Source of the DNA: a virus
Length of the DNA stretch: 27,059 bases
Direction: 5' to 3' (one strand)
Virus record (IMG/VR): IMGVR_UViG_3300013010_000055
Span: 1-27,059 of that record
The notes beneath the pieces were generated by a model. That model made no database searches, had not been told where the DNA came from, and worked only from the letters and a program-made list of their open reading frames with translations. The translations under genes and the position numbers were made by a program. Shown piece after piece: positions 1 through 6,534 of this stretch; the first letter of the stretch is position 1, and each line of letters starts with the position of its first letter.

Positions 1-14
1 AGGAGATAAATAAT

Positions 15-353
15 ATGTCAGAATTCTACAGTAAATATGACAACGTCACAGGTATTGAGTGGCAGGTATACCTAGAGGAAAATGAACCCACACTCTGGCA
101 CTCATGCGAGATAAAAGATATTACCGCATTCGTGCTACAGCTTGAGCATACCCTGCTTGAGATTATATCTGATGACTCGCTCGATAAAAAAGCTGAGACT
201 CCCAAGCTCATACTCTCTCTCGTCTGGGCTGCACAGCTAAGCAAACTAAATGGACTAGCACTACACGATAAGATAACAACCTTTGAGATCACAGATCCTA
301 AGATGCGTGAGTATCTGTGGGATATAGCCAAGCCGGGTGACAGGAAATGGTGA
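15..353 (+). CDS. Hypothetical early protein, 112 aa
   Basis: I do not recognise this protein. It is 112 aa, acidic and mostly helical, with no signal peptide or membrane segment. The start is well supported: AGGAGA lies at 1-6, about 8 nt before the ATG. It opens a run of tightly overlapping small genes ahead of the RNA polymerase, the usual place for early host-takeover proteins in T7-type phages (inference). Near its C-terminus it carries LALHDKITT, encoded by 28 bp (254-281) identical to 10639-10666 in the Nmad1-like gene. The same nine residues are read in the same frame there. The preceding AQL is shared too, with five extra residues (SKLNG) here. Part of the protein may therefore derive from that gene. 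Confidence 0.75.
   Translation: MSEFYSKYDNVTGIEWQVYLEENEPTLWHSCEIKDITAFVLQLEHTLLEIISDDSLDKKAETPKLILSLVWAAQLSKLNGLALHDKITTFEITDPKMREYLWDIAKPGDRKW
254..281 (+). repeat. 28-bp repeat, copy 1 (in first small gene)
   Basis: These bases match 10639-10666 exactly. Both copies encode the same residues (LALHDKITT) in frame. The flanking GCACAGCTA at 231-239 is also shared with 10631-10639, but 14 nt intervene here, which is five extra codons once the shared A is counted. Confidence 0.9.
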
Positions 354-478
354 GATTCAAACCATTCACTACCTATAAAAAGCTACGCGCTGTAGGTATC
401 TCAGTTACTCAGTCAATCAGAATCACACTACGTATGTATGAACACAGAAACACAGACATTAACAAGACAATAAAATGA
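347..478 (+). CDS. Small basic hypothetical protein, 43 aa
   Basis: This is a short reading frame between two accepted genes, read directly from the sequence. ATG at 347 overlaps the previous stop by 7 nt. Its TGA (476-478) overlaps the next ATG at 475 as ATGA, the same coupling used by the following genes. The product begins MVRFKPFTTYKKLRAVG and is basic (many K/R), with no membrane segment. The ribosome-binding site is poor (AGGA only 1 nt before the ATG), so expression probably depends on coupling to the upstream gene. The exact fit between neighbours is the main evidence. I do not recognise a family. Confidence 0.5.
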   Translation: MVRFKPFTTYKKLRAVGISVTQSIRITLRMYEHRNTDINKTIK

Positions 479-693
479 ACACAGAAAATAACTTTAAACC
501 TACCACACAAGACGAAAAGCTGTTTGCTATCCGCGGTCGTCATGCAGTTAAACGAGTGGTGGATGGTACTACATTCGAGCTACGCTATAGATTTAATGTA
601 CCGCCTGTCGCTTATGGAAAATGGACGGATGAAGACTGGGTAAAATATATAGACGGTCCCGATGGTGTGTGGGAGTGGAGGGTACAAGCATGA
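475..693 (+). CDS. Hypothetical protein, 72 aa
   Basis: Unrecognised 72-aa soluble protein. It is rich in aromatic residues (WTDEDWVKYIDG and VWEWRVQA near the C-terminus) and has no signal or TM segment. It starts inside an ATGA overlap with the preceding 43-codon frame and ends in an ATGA overlap with the next gene at 690, so it sits inside a translationally coupled early operon. No strong Shine-Dalgarno precedes its ATG. Position before the RNA polymerase suggests an early accessory role, but the sequence gives no function. Confidence 0.65.
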   Translation: MNTENNFKPTTQDEKLFAIRGRHAVKRVVDGTTFELRYRFNVPPVAYGKWTDEDWVKYIDGPDGVWEWRVQA

Positions 694-893
694 ATCAAGA
701 TCCTTTTGATCAAGCAGTTGACATGGCAAAAAGATTGCTGGTCTTTATTGACAAGCATGGAATTAACTCTAGCGATGTGGACTACATGTGGAACGTCGCA
801 CAGACCGACTTTGATGCAGACAAAGAGTACGAAGCAGAAAACCCGGACAAACTACAAGAAGCACTGGAGTGGATGAAGAAGGAGAAAGCATGA
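690..893 (+). CDS. Hypothetical protein with a DNA-polymerase-derived C-terminus, 67 aa
   Basis: The start is set at 690 rather than 669 because ATG 690 overlaps the previous stop as ATGA and follows GGAGGG (676-682) at good spacing. The product is small and acidic (DFDADKEYEAEN). Its last ~14 residues, PDKLQEALEWMK plus KEKA, include a stretch encoded by 36 bp (843-878) identical to 8203-8238 in this phage's DNA polymerase gene, in the same frame. In the polymerase this segment is a predicted helix of the 3'-5' exonuclease domain, between motifs ExoI and ExoII. Zero silent differences over twelve codons suggest recent copying. Function unknown; a decoy or interaction role would be speculation. 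Confidence 0.7.
   Translation: MNQDPFDQAVDMAKRLLVFIDKHGINSSDVDYMWNVAQTDFDADKEYEAENPDKLQEALEWMKKEKA
843..878 (+). repeat. 36-bp repeat, copy 1 (in 67-aa gene)
   Basis: Exact match to 8203-8238 inside the DNA polymerase gene, encoding PDKLQEALEWMK in both places. The identity ends abruptly on both sides (C842 versus G8202; A879 versus G8239). Confidence 0.95.
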
Positions 894-1108
894 ACTATCT
901 AAAGCGCTTATATCACACGTCGAAAACTTCTATAGCTAATGACCCTACATTTCCTGCGTGTATGCTGATGCTGCTGCTCTTTACTATCTGCACATATGCA
1001 TCACTAGAGCTACACAATAAAAGGATTACGACACTAGAGTCAGAGCTATATGAGCTAGAAGAAAAGCACTACGATTTACTAGAGTTAATAGTATTCAGGG
1101 AGAATTAG
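890..1108 (+). CDS. Small single-TM membrane protein, 72 aa
   Basis: The start at 890 is chosen because it overlaps the previous stop as ATGA and lies about 7 nt after AAGGAG; an in-frame ATG at 869 is less likely. Residues ~21-39 (FPACMLMLLLFTICTYASL) form one hydrophobic transmembrane helix. Residues ~44-68 (ITTLESELYELEEKHYDLLEL) have heptad-like leucines and alternating charge, predicting a coiled coil. The basic N-terminus (KRLYHTSK) suggests it faces the cytoplasm. This layout fits an early inner-membrane protein such as an inhibitor, superinfection-exclusion factor or small antiholin-like protein, but no family is recognised. It is far from the minus-strand lysis genes, so a lysis role is less likely. 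Confidence 0.7.
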   Translation: MNYLKRLYHTSKTSIANDPTFPACMLMLLLFTICTYASLELHNKRITTLESELYELEEKHYDLLELIVFREN

Positions 1109-1110
1109 AT

Positions 1111-1800
1111 ATGAAAAGATTAACTAAGAAATATCTAAAAGAATTAGTAGATGAAAATGTAGGGGGCATGAGTGATGCATCTAAGATGCCTTGGAAATCA
1201 TGGTCCCTCAACTCTGACGATTGTAAGCTAGGCTCGGTACTTAAATTCACAGAGGGTACTGTCTGCTCTAAATGCTACGCCGATAAGGGTAACTATAATT
1301 ATCCTAATGTTGTAGCAGCACAGGATAAAAGATTATCCTCCATATCTACTAGCCTAAAAGCTAGGGCTAAGTGGGCTGATACTTTCGTTGAGTATTTCAA
1401 GGGACACCTAGAGCTAGGACTACCAGAAGAGCAGCGATACTTTAGGTGGCTAGACTCTGGTGATATCCAGACAGTAGAAATGCTGGAGGATATATCATAC
1501 ATAGCATCACGTGTACCAGAGATACAGTTCTGGCTACCCACTAGAGAGACATCTATCTTTAAGCAGTGGTTTCTAGAAAATAATCCACCAGATAATCTAT
1601 GTATTAGATTCTCTGCTAATGTGATAGGCAAGCCTGTTACCCATGGCTTGGCTATACTACACAAGAATCTCTCAGAATCTGCTGTCGATTATACTGACAA
1701 AGATTATGAGGAATGTCCTGCACCTAAGCAGGGTAACTCGTGCGGTGACTGCCGCAAATGCTGGGATCCTACCGTTAAGGTAGGGTACTTACTTCACTAA
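1111..1800 (+). CDS. GP88-family Cys-rich phage protein, putative Fe-S protein, 229 aa
   Basis: It resembles the phage 'gene product 88' family. The N-terminal signature SWSLNSDDCKLGS is followed by EGTVCSKCYADKGNY, then RWLDSGDIQ and FWLPTRE. Cysteines are at 38, 52 and 55 (the CxxCYA portion resembles radical-SAM-like phage proteins such as Gp37/Gp68-DUF5131), with a second cluster C202-x8-C211-x2-C214-x2-C217 near the C-terminus. The second cluster looks like an iron-sulfur or zinc site. Start: ATG preceded by AGGGAGA at 7-nt spacing, 2 nt after the upstream stop. The biochemical role of the family is not known to me. Radical-SAM or nucleic-acid-modifying activity is inference from the Cys pattern. 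It sits with a DUF932-type gene just downstream, a pairing consistent with early accessory functions. Confidence 0.75.
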   Translation: MKRLTKKYLKELVDENVGGMSDASKMPWKSWSLNSDDCKLGSVLKFTEGTVCSKCYADKGNYNYPNVVAAQDKRLSSISTSLKARAKWADTFVEYFKGHLELGLPEEQRYFRWLDSGDIQTVEMLEDISYIASRVPEIQFWLPTRETSIFKQWFLENNPPDNLCIRFSANVIGKPVTHGLAILHKNLSESAVDYTDKDYEECPAPKQGNSCGDCRKCWDPTVKVGYLLH

Positions 1801-1814
1801 AGGAAACTATAACT

Positions 1815-2591
1815 ATGATTCAAACTACATTCGATGTCCCCGGATTACTAGCTACCGAGGGAGCACCTAACTTAGTATCTGGTAGATACAATCACATCTC
1901 TACACGAGAGATGCATGATGTCTTAGGTGCTCTGGGTTGGGATGCTCACCGAGGATACACGGTAAAATCTAAATCAATCGACCCACTGTATCGTAAGCAT
2001 ATGATCCGTTATAGATCAGAGATGTTTAGTGCTACGGAATTCCCTGAGATCGTGATGATTAATTCTCACGATGGCTCGTCATCTTTCCAGTTAAAGTCTG
2101 GAATCTTTCGCTTAGTGTGTAGTAATGGGTTGATCGTACAATCCAAGACATACAAAAGCCTAAGCATACGGCATAATAATAAGGTAGCTGGTGAGCTTGA
2201 TGAGATGTTAGATATCATTGCTGACTATGCTATGCATGTTCAGGATATCATGCGTATACCTGACACATGGAAACGTATTATGGTTGCGTATGAAGATCGT
2301 CTGGATTACTACCGCAAGGCAGCACAGCTACGCTCTAAGACTATGACAGAGCATGAGATCTGGGACTTTGAATCTGCTAGGCGTACCGAAGATCAGTCAA
2401 ATGATCTATGGACTATGTATAACAGGACTCAAGAACACCTAGTAAACGGTGGATACCTAGCATCTAGTGCTAACGGTAGACAATCAACGGCTAGACCAAT
2501 CAATAGTATTGATGGGCTAGATAGAATCAACACGAAACTATATCAGATGGCTGAAGACATTGCCTTTACCGCTATACACGGGTGTAAATAA
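1815..2591 (+). CDS. DUF932-type phage/plasmid protein, 258 aa
   Basis: Resembles the DUF932 / phage-plasmid-like family. The central HDGSSSFQLKSGIFRLVCSNGLIV (HDGS...F...GI.RLVCSNGL) is the family signature, preceded by an N-terminal region with STREMHDVLGALGWD. The helical C-terminal half has DRLDYYRKAAQLRSK and LWTMYNRTQEHLVNGG, also typical. It is close to family length, so intact. AAGGA at about 1800-1804 precedes the ATG. The family occurs widely in phages and plasmids, often near recombination or replication genes, but its activity is not established. Here it lies between the GP88-type gene and a small gene before the RNA polymerase. Confidence 0.75.
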   Translation: MIQTTFDVPGLLATEGAPNLVSGRYNHISTREMHDVLGALGWDAHRGYTVKSKSIDPLYRKHMIRYRSEMFSATEFPEIVMINSHDGSSSFQLKSGIFRLVCSNGLIVQSKTYKSLSIRHNNKVAGELDEMLDIIADYAMHVQDIMRIPDTWKRIMVAYEDRLDYYRKAAQLRSKTMTEHEIWDFESARRTEDQSNDLWTMYNRTQEHLVNGGYLASSANGRQSTARPINSIDGLDRINTKLYQMAEDIAFTAIHGCK

Positions 2592-2593
2592 TT

Positions 2594-2818
2594 ATGAATA
2601 TCAACGAACTTAGAGAGATAGAGAATGCTGAGTCAGATGCCGAGCGGGCAGCTTGGATATCTACATACATGAGCAAGTTAGATACGTATGACCCACCCGA
2701 GGCACTGATGCGTACGATTGATCAGTACCGCAACGCCTATGGTGTGACGCATACTGAAGCAACACGCTGTGTGCATGAGATTATCTGGGAAAAGCTAGGT
2801 ACTTCACCTACTAAATAG
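2594..2818 (+). CDS. Hypothetical protein, 74 aa
   Basis: Unrecognised 74-aa, mostly helical, acidic soluble protein (INELREIENAESDAERAAW at the N-terminus). It begins 2 nt after the DUF932-type stop, and its TAG (2816-2818) directly abuts the ATG of the RNA polymerase at 2819. No TM or signal segment and no Cys cluster. Its position suggests co-translation with the polymerase, whose own ATG lacks a clear Shine-Dalgarno. The small gene may serve partly to deliver ribosomes to the polymerase start (inference). Confidence 0.65.
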   Translation: MNINELREIENAESDAERAAWISTYMSKLDTYDPPEALMRTIDQYRNAYGVTHTEATRCVHEIIWEKLGTSPTK

Positions 2819-5104
2819 ATGGACGGACAGCAGATAAAACTAAGCAGACTTCTTGCGATACAGGAGAGGGGGATAGAGCACAATGCTATTGCTCTAGCTC
2901 TCCCTCCCTATCGTAAGATAGTACGCACGGTGACATCTGCTCTCGTCCCTATTATCTATGAGTACATAGAGATGGCACAGTCAAAGCGTGGGAGGCCGGG
3001 GAAAAACCTAGCCGCTCTACCCTATATTAAAAGTATAGGCGTGGAGAAAGCTTGCGCTCTAGCTGTGTCATCTCTCGTTAATAACTTCGCACGCCCCATT
3101 ACATACCAGAGCATGGCTAGTAAGATAGGCCAAGCTATATCATATGAGTGGGGGATACTACAGGAAGACCCAGCCCTAGTAGAGCGGATTAATAAATCTA
3201 TACATAGAGGTAGCGTGACATCCCGACGCTACGTGTACCTAGCGCAGTACATTAAAAAGAAATACGATAGGAATATACCGTACATCCCTGCATTAGCACG
3301 GCATTGCATCGGTGATTTGTTCCTGTCTCATGCACTACAGATCAAGAATCTCCTGAAGGTTCAGAGTATTAAGCGTACTAAACACAAGAGACAGACATTA
3401 ATTACAGCAGACCCTGTATTAATTGAGTGGATTCAGGATGAATTACGTACAGATTCTATAGAAAATCCACAGCATCTCCCACATTTATCGCCCATACCTA
3501 CGCATCATACAACTGTATTAAAACCACAGCGCGGTAGACATATGCCTGAGTCTACCACTACCCCAGATTCTCTGCTCGTTAAGGCAGCAGATAAACTAAA
3601 CACGGTAGGCTACAAGATAAACACACAGCAGCTACAGTTTATACGTGAGCTATCTATGCGTGGTGATGAGACGCTAGGTCTAGCAGGACACAGACAGCCT
3701 GACATGCCACAGTATTTAGAGGGCATGACAGCAGAACAGATACAGCAGGTGCGTGCAGCTAAAGCTAAGTGCTATGCAGATCGTGCGATGTGGCGAGCAA
3801 AGAGAACAAACCTGTTAACACAGCTAGGATTACTTCAACAATATATAAACAAGGAGATTTACTTTGAAGTCGAAGCAGACTTTCGTGGGCGTCTATACCC
3901 AACGGCAAACTCACTCTCTTATCAAGGTCCCGACTGGATGCGTAGCGTCTGGTCCTTTTCAGAAGGTAAAGAAATCAATGCAGAGAATGAGAGGTGGTTG
4001 TTTATTCATGCCGCTAATTGTTACGGCTTGTCTCGTCTATCCTATGAGTCTCGTGTGGTACATATGCGTAGACTCTATCATCAGATGTGTGCACTGGTTG
4101 ATGACCCCGCTGCGGAAATAGAATTCTTATACACAGCCAAGGAACCATTCAGATTCCTAGCCGCTGCGCGTGAGATCGTACAGTATAAACAGCATGGCCC
4201 CGGCTACCTGTCTCATCTACCTATCTTTATTGATGCGTCATCACAAGGCATACAGATATATGCAGCGCTCTTAAACGATAGAGAATTAATGGAGGCATCT
4301 AATGTCCTACCTATTGAGAGCGGTGATCCTCGTGATATCTACCAAGAACTAGCTGACACTATCAATGAAGAAGCACGGGTAGAATCAGGCAGTGCTGCTG
4401 CATGGGTGCGACAGAATCCAGTAGACAGGAAGACAGCCAAGAGAATCACAATGCTCATACCATACGGTGGGAAACTACACTCAGCGTACAAGGTGACACA
4501 GGAGATACCACACATACCATCTGTTGCATCAGTGTGGTTAGCTAAAAGACTTTACGACACAGCAGCAGACATGCTCAACAGTCTAGTAAAGTTTCAGGAC
4601 ACAGCAGAAGAGACAGTCTCACGACAAACCAGAGAGACAGACAAACATTCATACACATGGTGTGCTCCATCAGGTGTACGAGTAACACAGACATACAAGA
4701 AACAAAAGATCGTGAGGATACGGACAGCCATTAAGGGACATCTTTATTCTTATCGTTCTGATACAGACAAACCAAACTACACAAAACTAGGTGCAGCATT
4801 TGTTCCAAACTTTACGCACTCTATCGACGCTTCTCTTCTCTGCCATGCTGTTGTTTATTCTGATTGTCTATCTCTGTGTACTATTCACGATAGTATAGGG
4901 ATGCATGCTGCTGACGTAGACAAAGTACAGAGACAGCTAGGCTTGTCGTTCACATGGGCTATCGACGGGATGCGAGCGGAGCTAATGCAACTTGGTATTC
5001 CCATTAATGGCACAAAAGAAATTCAAGAAAGGGGTCAAGTCCCCCCGTACCCAGCCGATGTATATAGTATCCCTAGAGGACCCAACAGCTATCTCTTCAG
5101 TTAG
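2819..5104 (+). CDS. Single-subunit (T7-type) DNA-directed RNA polymerase, 761 aa
   Basis: Phage-encoded RNA polymerase that would transcribe middle and late genes. Recognisable T7 motifs in order: VEADFRGRLYP (residues ~350-360); motif A LPIFIDASSQGIQIYAALLND with catalytic D472 (T7 D537); motif B TAKRITMLIPYGG with K541, R542 and Y549 (T7 K631, R632, Y639); PNFTHSIDAS; motif C TIHDSIGMHAAD with D691 (T7 D812). The C-terminal end SYLFS is hydrophobic like the T7 foot. At 761 versus 883 aa it is a short member. About 65 residues are missing before motif A, ~25 between A and B and ~31 between B and C, so the N-terminal promoter-recognition part and the specificity-loop region are reduced. The ATG directly follows the upstream stop with no clear Shine-Dalgarno. 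Promoter sequence specificity cannot be deduced here. Confidence 0.95.
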   Translation: MDGQQIKLSRLLAIQERGIEHNAIALALPPYRKIVRTVTSALVPIIYEYIEMAQSKRGRPGKNLAALPYIKSIGVEKACALAVSSLVNNFARPITYQSMASKIGQAISYEWGILQEDPALVERINKSIHRGSVTSRRYVYLAQYIKKKYDRNIPYIPALARHCIGDLFLSHALQIKNLLKVQSIKRTKHKRQTLITADPVLIEWIQDELRTDSIENPQHLPHLSPIPTHHTTVLKPQRGRHMPESTTTPDSLLVKAADKLNTVGYKINTQQLQFIRELSMRGDETLGLAGHRQPDMPQYLEGMTAEQIQQVRAAKAKCYADRAMWRAKRTNLLTQLGLLQQYINKEIYFEVEADFRGRLYPTANSLSYQGPDWMRSVWSFSEGKEINAENERWLFIHAANCYGLSRLSYESRVVHMRRLYHQMCALVDDPAAEIEFLYTAKEPFRFLAAAREIVQYKQHGPGYLSHLPIFIDASSQGIQIYAALLNDRELMEASNVLPIESGDPRDIYQELADTINEEARVESGSAAAWVRQNPVDRKTAKRITMLIPYGGKLHSAYKVTQEIPHIPSVASVWLAKRLYDTAADMLNSLVKFQDTAEETVSRQTRETDKHSYTWCAPSGVRVTQTYKKQKIVRIRTAIKGHLYSYRSDTDKPNYTKLGAAFVPNFTHSIDASLLCHAVVYSDCLSLCTIHDSIGMHAADVDKVQRQLGLSFTWAIDGMRAELMQLGIPINGTKEIQERGQVPPYPADVYSIPRGPNSYLFS

Positions 5105-5220
5105 TTATGGGGCTTCATAAAAAAGGAAACAAAAATATAAAACACCTATTGATCTATGTGGATCATTAGGGATCGTTCTAGCTATGCTAGATTACTTACT
5201 TCTTCTATATAAATAGACAA
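5105..5220 (+). promoter_or_regulatory. Largest early intergenic gap, AT-rich with two short palindromes
   Basis: This 116-nt gap between RNA polymerase and SSB is the longest non-coding stretch in the early half. It contains two small inverted repeats: TGATC-TATGTG-GATCA at 5150-5165 and CTAGC-TAT-GCTAG at 5178-5190. An AT-rich segment (TTCTTCTATATAAATAG) runs up to the SSB start. It is a good place for a phage promoter or operator, but I see neither a T7-like 23-bp promoter nor a convincing sigma70 promoter, so this is inference from position and palindromes. No strong terminator is visible. Confidence 0.35.
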
Positions 5221-5847
5221 ATGAAAAAGTTATTTGAACCGAAAGACTACGCTCAGAAGATCACTACCCCTGCGGGTAAGGCACGATGGGCATCACTTAA
5301 AACTCCGAAGGGATTTCCGGGAGATGAGAAAGAACATTATCTCTGTAATATCTTACTGACAGAGGAGGAGGCACAGCCTATCATTGATACCATCACTGGT
5401 ATTCAAGAGAAGCTGATTGATATGTGCGGCAAGGAGGATCGGAACATGAGACGTTCCCACTTCAACCCGTGGAGCACACACGCAGATGATGAGCGTGTGC
5501 CCGAGGGATTTGTACAACTCAAATCTAAGAAGCGTCACTTCCCTGCCAAGTCAGGTAAGCCAGCATCTCGCCCCGTTGACACATACGTTGATGGTAAGAA
5601 GATTGACTGGGATGCTGTGGACTATGACTCTATCGGAAACGATAGCATCATTAGGCTAGGGCTTGTTGCCACACCGTACTACGTACCTACGCTAGGTCTT
5701 GGTGTGACACTGAAGCTTCAAGCTGTTAAGGTTATCGAGCTACAGAAATTCTCAGGGTCCGAGTCATCAGGTTTCGATGATGAGTTCTCTGATGGGGAAT
5801 CTACAACTGCGGCTACATCGTCAGATGACGATAACTACTTCGATTAA
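5221..5847 (+). CDS. Single-stranded DNA-binding protein (T7 gp2.5-type), 208 aa
   Basis: Likely ssDNA-binding protein that coats template strands at the replication fork and contacts the polymerase and helicase. The N-terminus (KITTPAGKARWASLKTPKG) resembles the start of gp2.5-type/DUF2815 OB-fold proteins. The middle has a basic patch (KSKKRHFPAKSGKP) and repeated beta segments (IIRLGLVATPYYV, GLGVTLKLQAVKVIEL). The C-terminal ~27 residues form a disordered acidic tail ending DDDNYFD, the hallmark partner-binding tip with an aromatic residue in the last positions. Length is close to gp2.5 (~232 aa). It sits upstream of the replication genes as in T7. No clear Shine-Dalgarno is seen directly before the ATG. 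Confidence 0.85.
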   Translation: MKKLFEPKDYAQKITTPAGKARWASLKTPKGFPGDEKEHYLCNILLTEEEAQPIIDTITGIQEKLIDMCGKEDRNMRRSHFNPWSTHADDERVPEGFVQLKSKKRHFPAKSGKPASRPVDTYVDGKKIDWDAVDYDSIGNDSIIRLGLVATPYYVPTLGLGVTLKLQAVKVIELQKFSGSESSGFDDEFSDGESTTAATSSDDDNYFD

Positions 5848-5895
5848 TCTCCTCCCCTCCCTCCTGAGCACGAGGCTAAACTGCTCACCTTTACT

Positions 5896-6111
5896 ATGGA
5901 CGATAACTTAGAACTACAGGAAGAGATCACGAACATGTCAATGCTTGTACGTGCCGAAGGCATGATGCAGGACATTGAGAAAGTCTTAGTGGAATACGGA
6001 CACGCATCTGATACATGCGCCTCTAAGATTGCAGAGATTCTAGGAGTTTCCGAGAAGCTCCCTGATGTTGAAGAAGTCCCTAGCTCACTGCGGTCTGAGG
6101 TGAATAAATAA
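5896..6111 (+). CDS. Small acidic helical protein, 71 aa
   Basis: Unrecognised acidic, helical protein (71 aa). The region reads MLVRAEGMMQDIEKVLVEYGHASDTCASKIAEILGVSEKLPDVEEVP. ATG 5896 lacks a good Shine-Dalgarno, whereas ATG 5935 follows AGGAAGAG (5918-5925) at 9 nt, so the true product may be 58 aa. It is the last gene before the terminator at 6135-6177 and appears to form a transcription unit with SSB. The pyrimidine-rich spacer 5848-5866 shows no obvious signal. Confidence 0.6.
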   Translation: MDDNLELQEEITNMSMLVRAEGMMQDIEKVLVEYGHASDTCASKIAEILGVSEKLPDVEEVPSSLRSEVNK

Positions 6112-6134
6112 ACAGACACGAAGTGTGTTTCCTA

Positions 6135-6177
6135 GAGGGGGTGGGAGTTTAGTTCATCTCCCATCCCCTCGTTTTAT
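6135..6177 (+). terminator. Strong intrinsic terminator after SSB unit
   Basis: A 13-bp stem: GAGGGGGTGGGAG (6135-6147) pairs with CTCCCATCCCCTC (6158-6170) with only one G-U wobble, around a 10-nt loop, then GTTTTAT. It ends 3 nt before the RusA ATG. It should stop or attenuate plus-strand transcription between the SSB unit and the replication genes. Confidence 0.85.
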
Positions 6178-6180
6178 CTC

Positions 6181-6534
6181 ATGGAATTCGATTCACATTT
6201 TATTCTTCCCGGCATCAACCGCTTGCTGCGTATGCACTGGGCTGTGCGGAAGAAACTACAAGCTGAGTTAGTTCAGCACATACAAGACAACCACGATTGC
6301 CAACCTATTGAGGGGCCTGTCATCGTGGAGTATTGCCGCCGCAGCATACGTCTCATGGACTGGGACAATGCGGCTGGTTCGTTTAAGTTACTAGGAGATG
6401 CACTGGTTCAGTGCGGAATTCTGGAGGATGACAATCCTTCAGTGATAGAGGAGTTTAGACCTGATCAAGAAAAAGTATCAAAGCGAGCGGAGCAAGGATT
6501 CCGACTCGTCATTCGTAGGACACACATCATGTAG
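6181..6534 (+). CDS. RusA-like Holliday-junction resolvase, 117 aa
   Basis: Resolves branched DNA (replication and recombination intermediates), the role T7 gives to gp3 endonuclease I. The RusA signature is clear: N-terminal FILPGINRLLRMHWAVRKK (Asn13, Arg-rich), then RLMDWDNAAGSFKLLGDAL with D60, D62, N63, K69 and D73, then GILEDDNP with D83/D84. These match the catalytic Asp residues and Lys of E. coli RusA by pattern. Length 117 aa is normal. The start is fixed by the conserved N-terminal strand, yet no Shine-Dalgarno is seen: the ATG comes 3 nt after the terminator. Its last 74 nt (6461-6534) also encode the N-terminus of the primase-helicase in another frame. Confidence 0.85.
   Translation: MEFDSHFILPGINRLLRMHWAVRKKLQAELVQHIQDNHDCQPIEGPVIVEYCRRSIRLMDWDNAAGSFKLLGDALVQCGILEDDNPSVIEEFRPDQEKVSKRAEQGFRLVIRRTHIM
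6447..6463 (+). promoter_or_regulatory. Shine-Dalgarno and CTG start of primase-helicase, inside RusA
   Basis: AGAGGAG at 6447-6453 lies 7 nt before CTG 6461-6463 in the primase frame. An in-frame TAG at 6446-6448 closes the frame just upstream. No ATG, GTG or TTG occurs between that stop and the zinc finger, so CTG is the best start candidate; ATC 6464 is a weaker alternative. Confidence 0.6.

Noticed and set aside
5149-5193. Sigma70 promoter before SSB
   Set aside because: TTGATC and TATGCT are 28 nt apart, and other pairs fit poorly, so no convincing -35/-10 pair was found.
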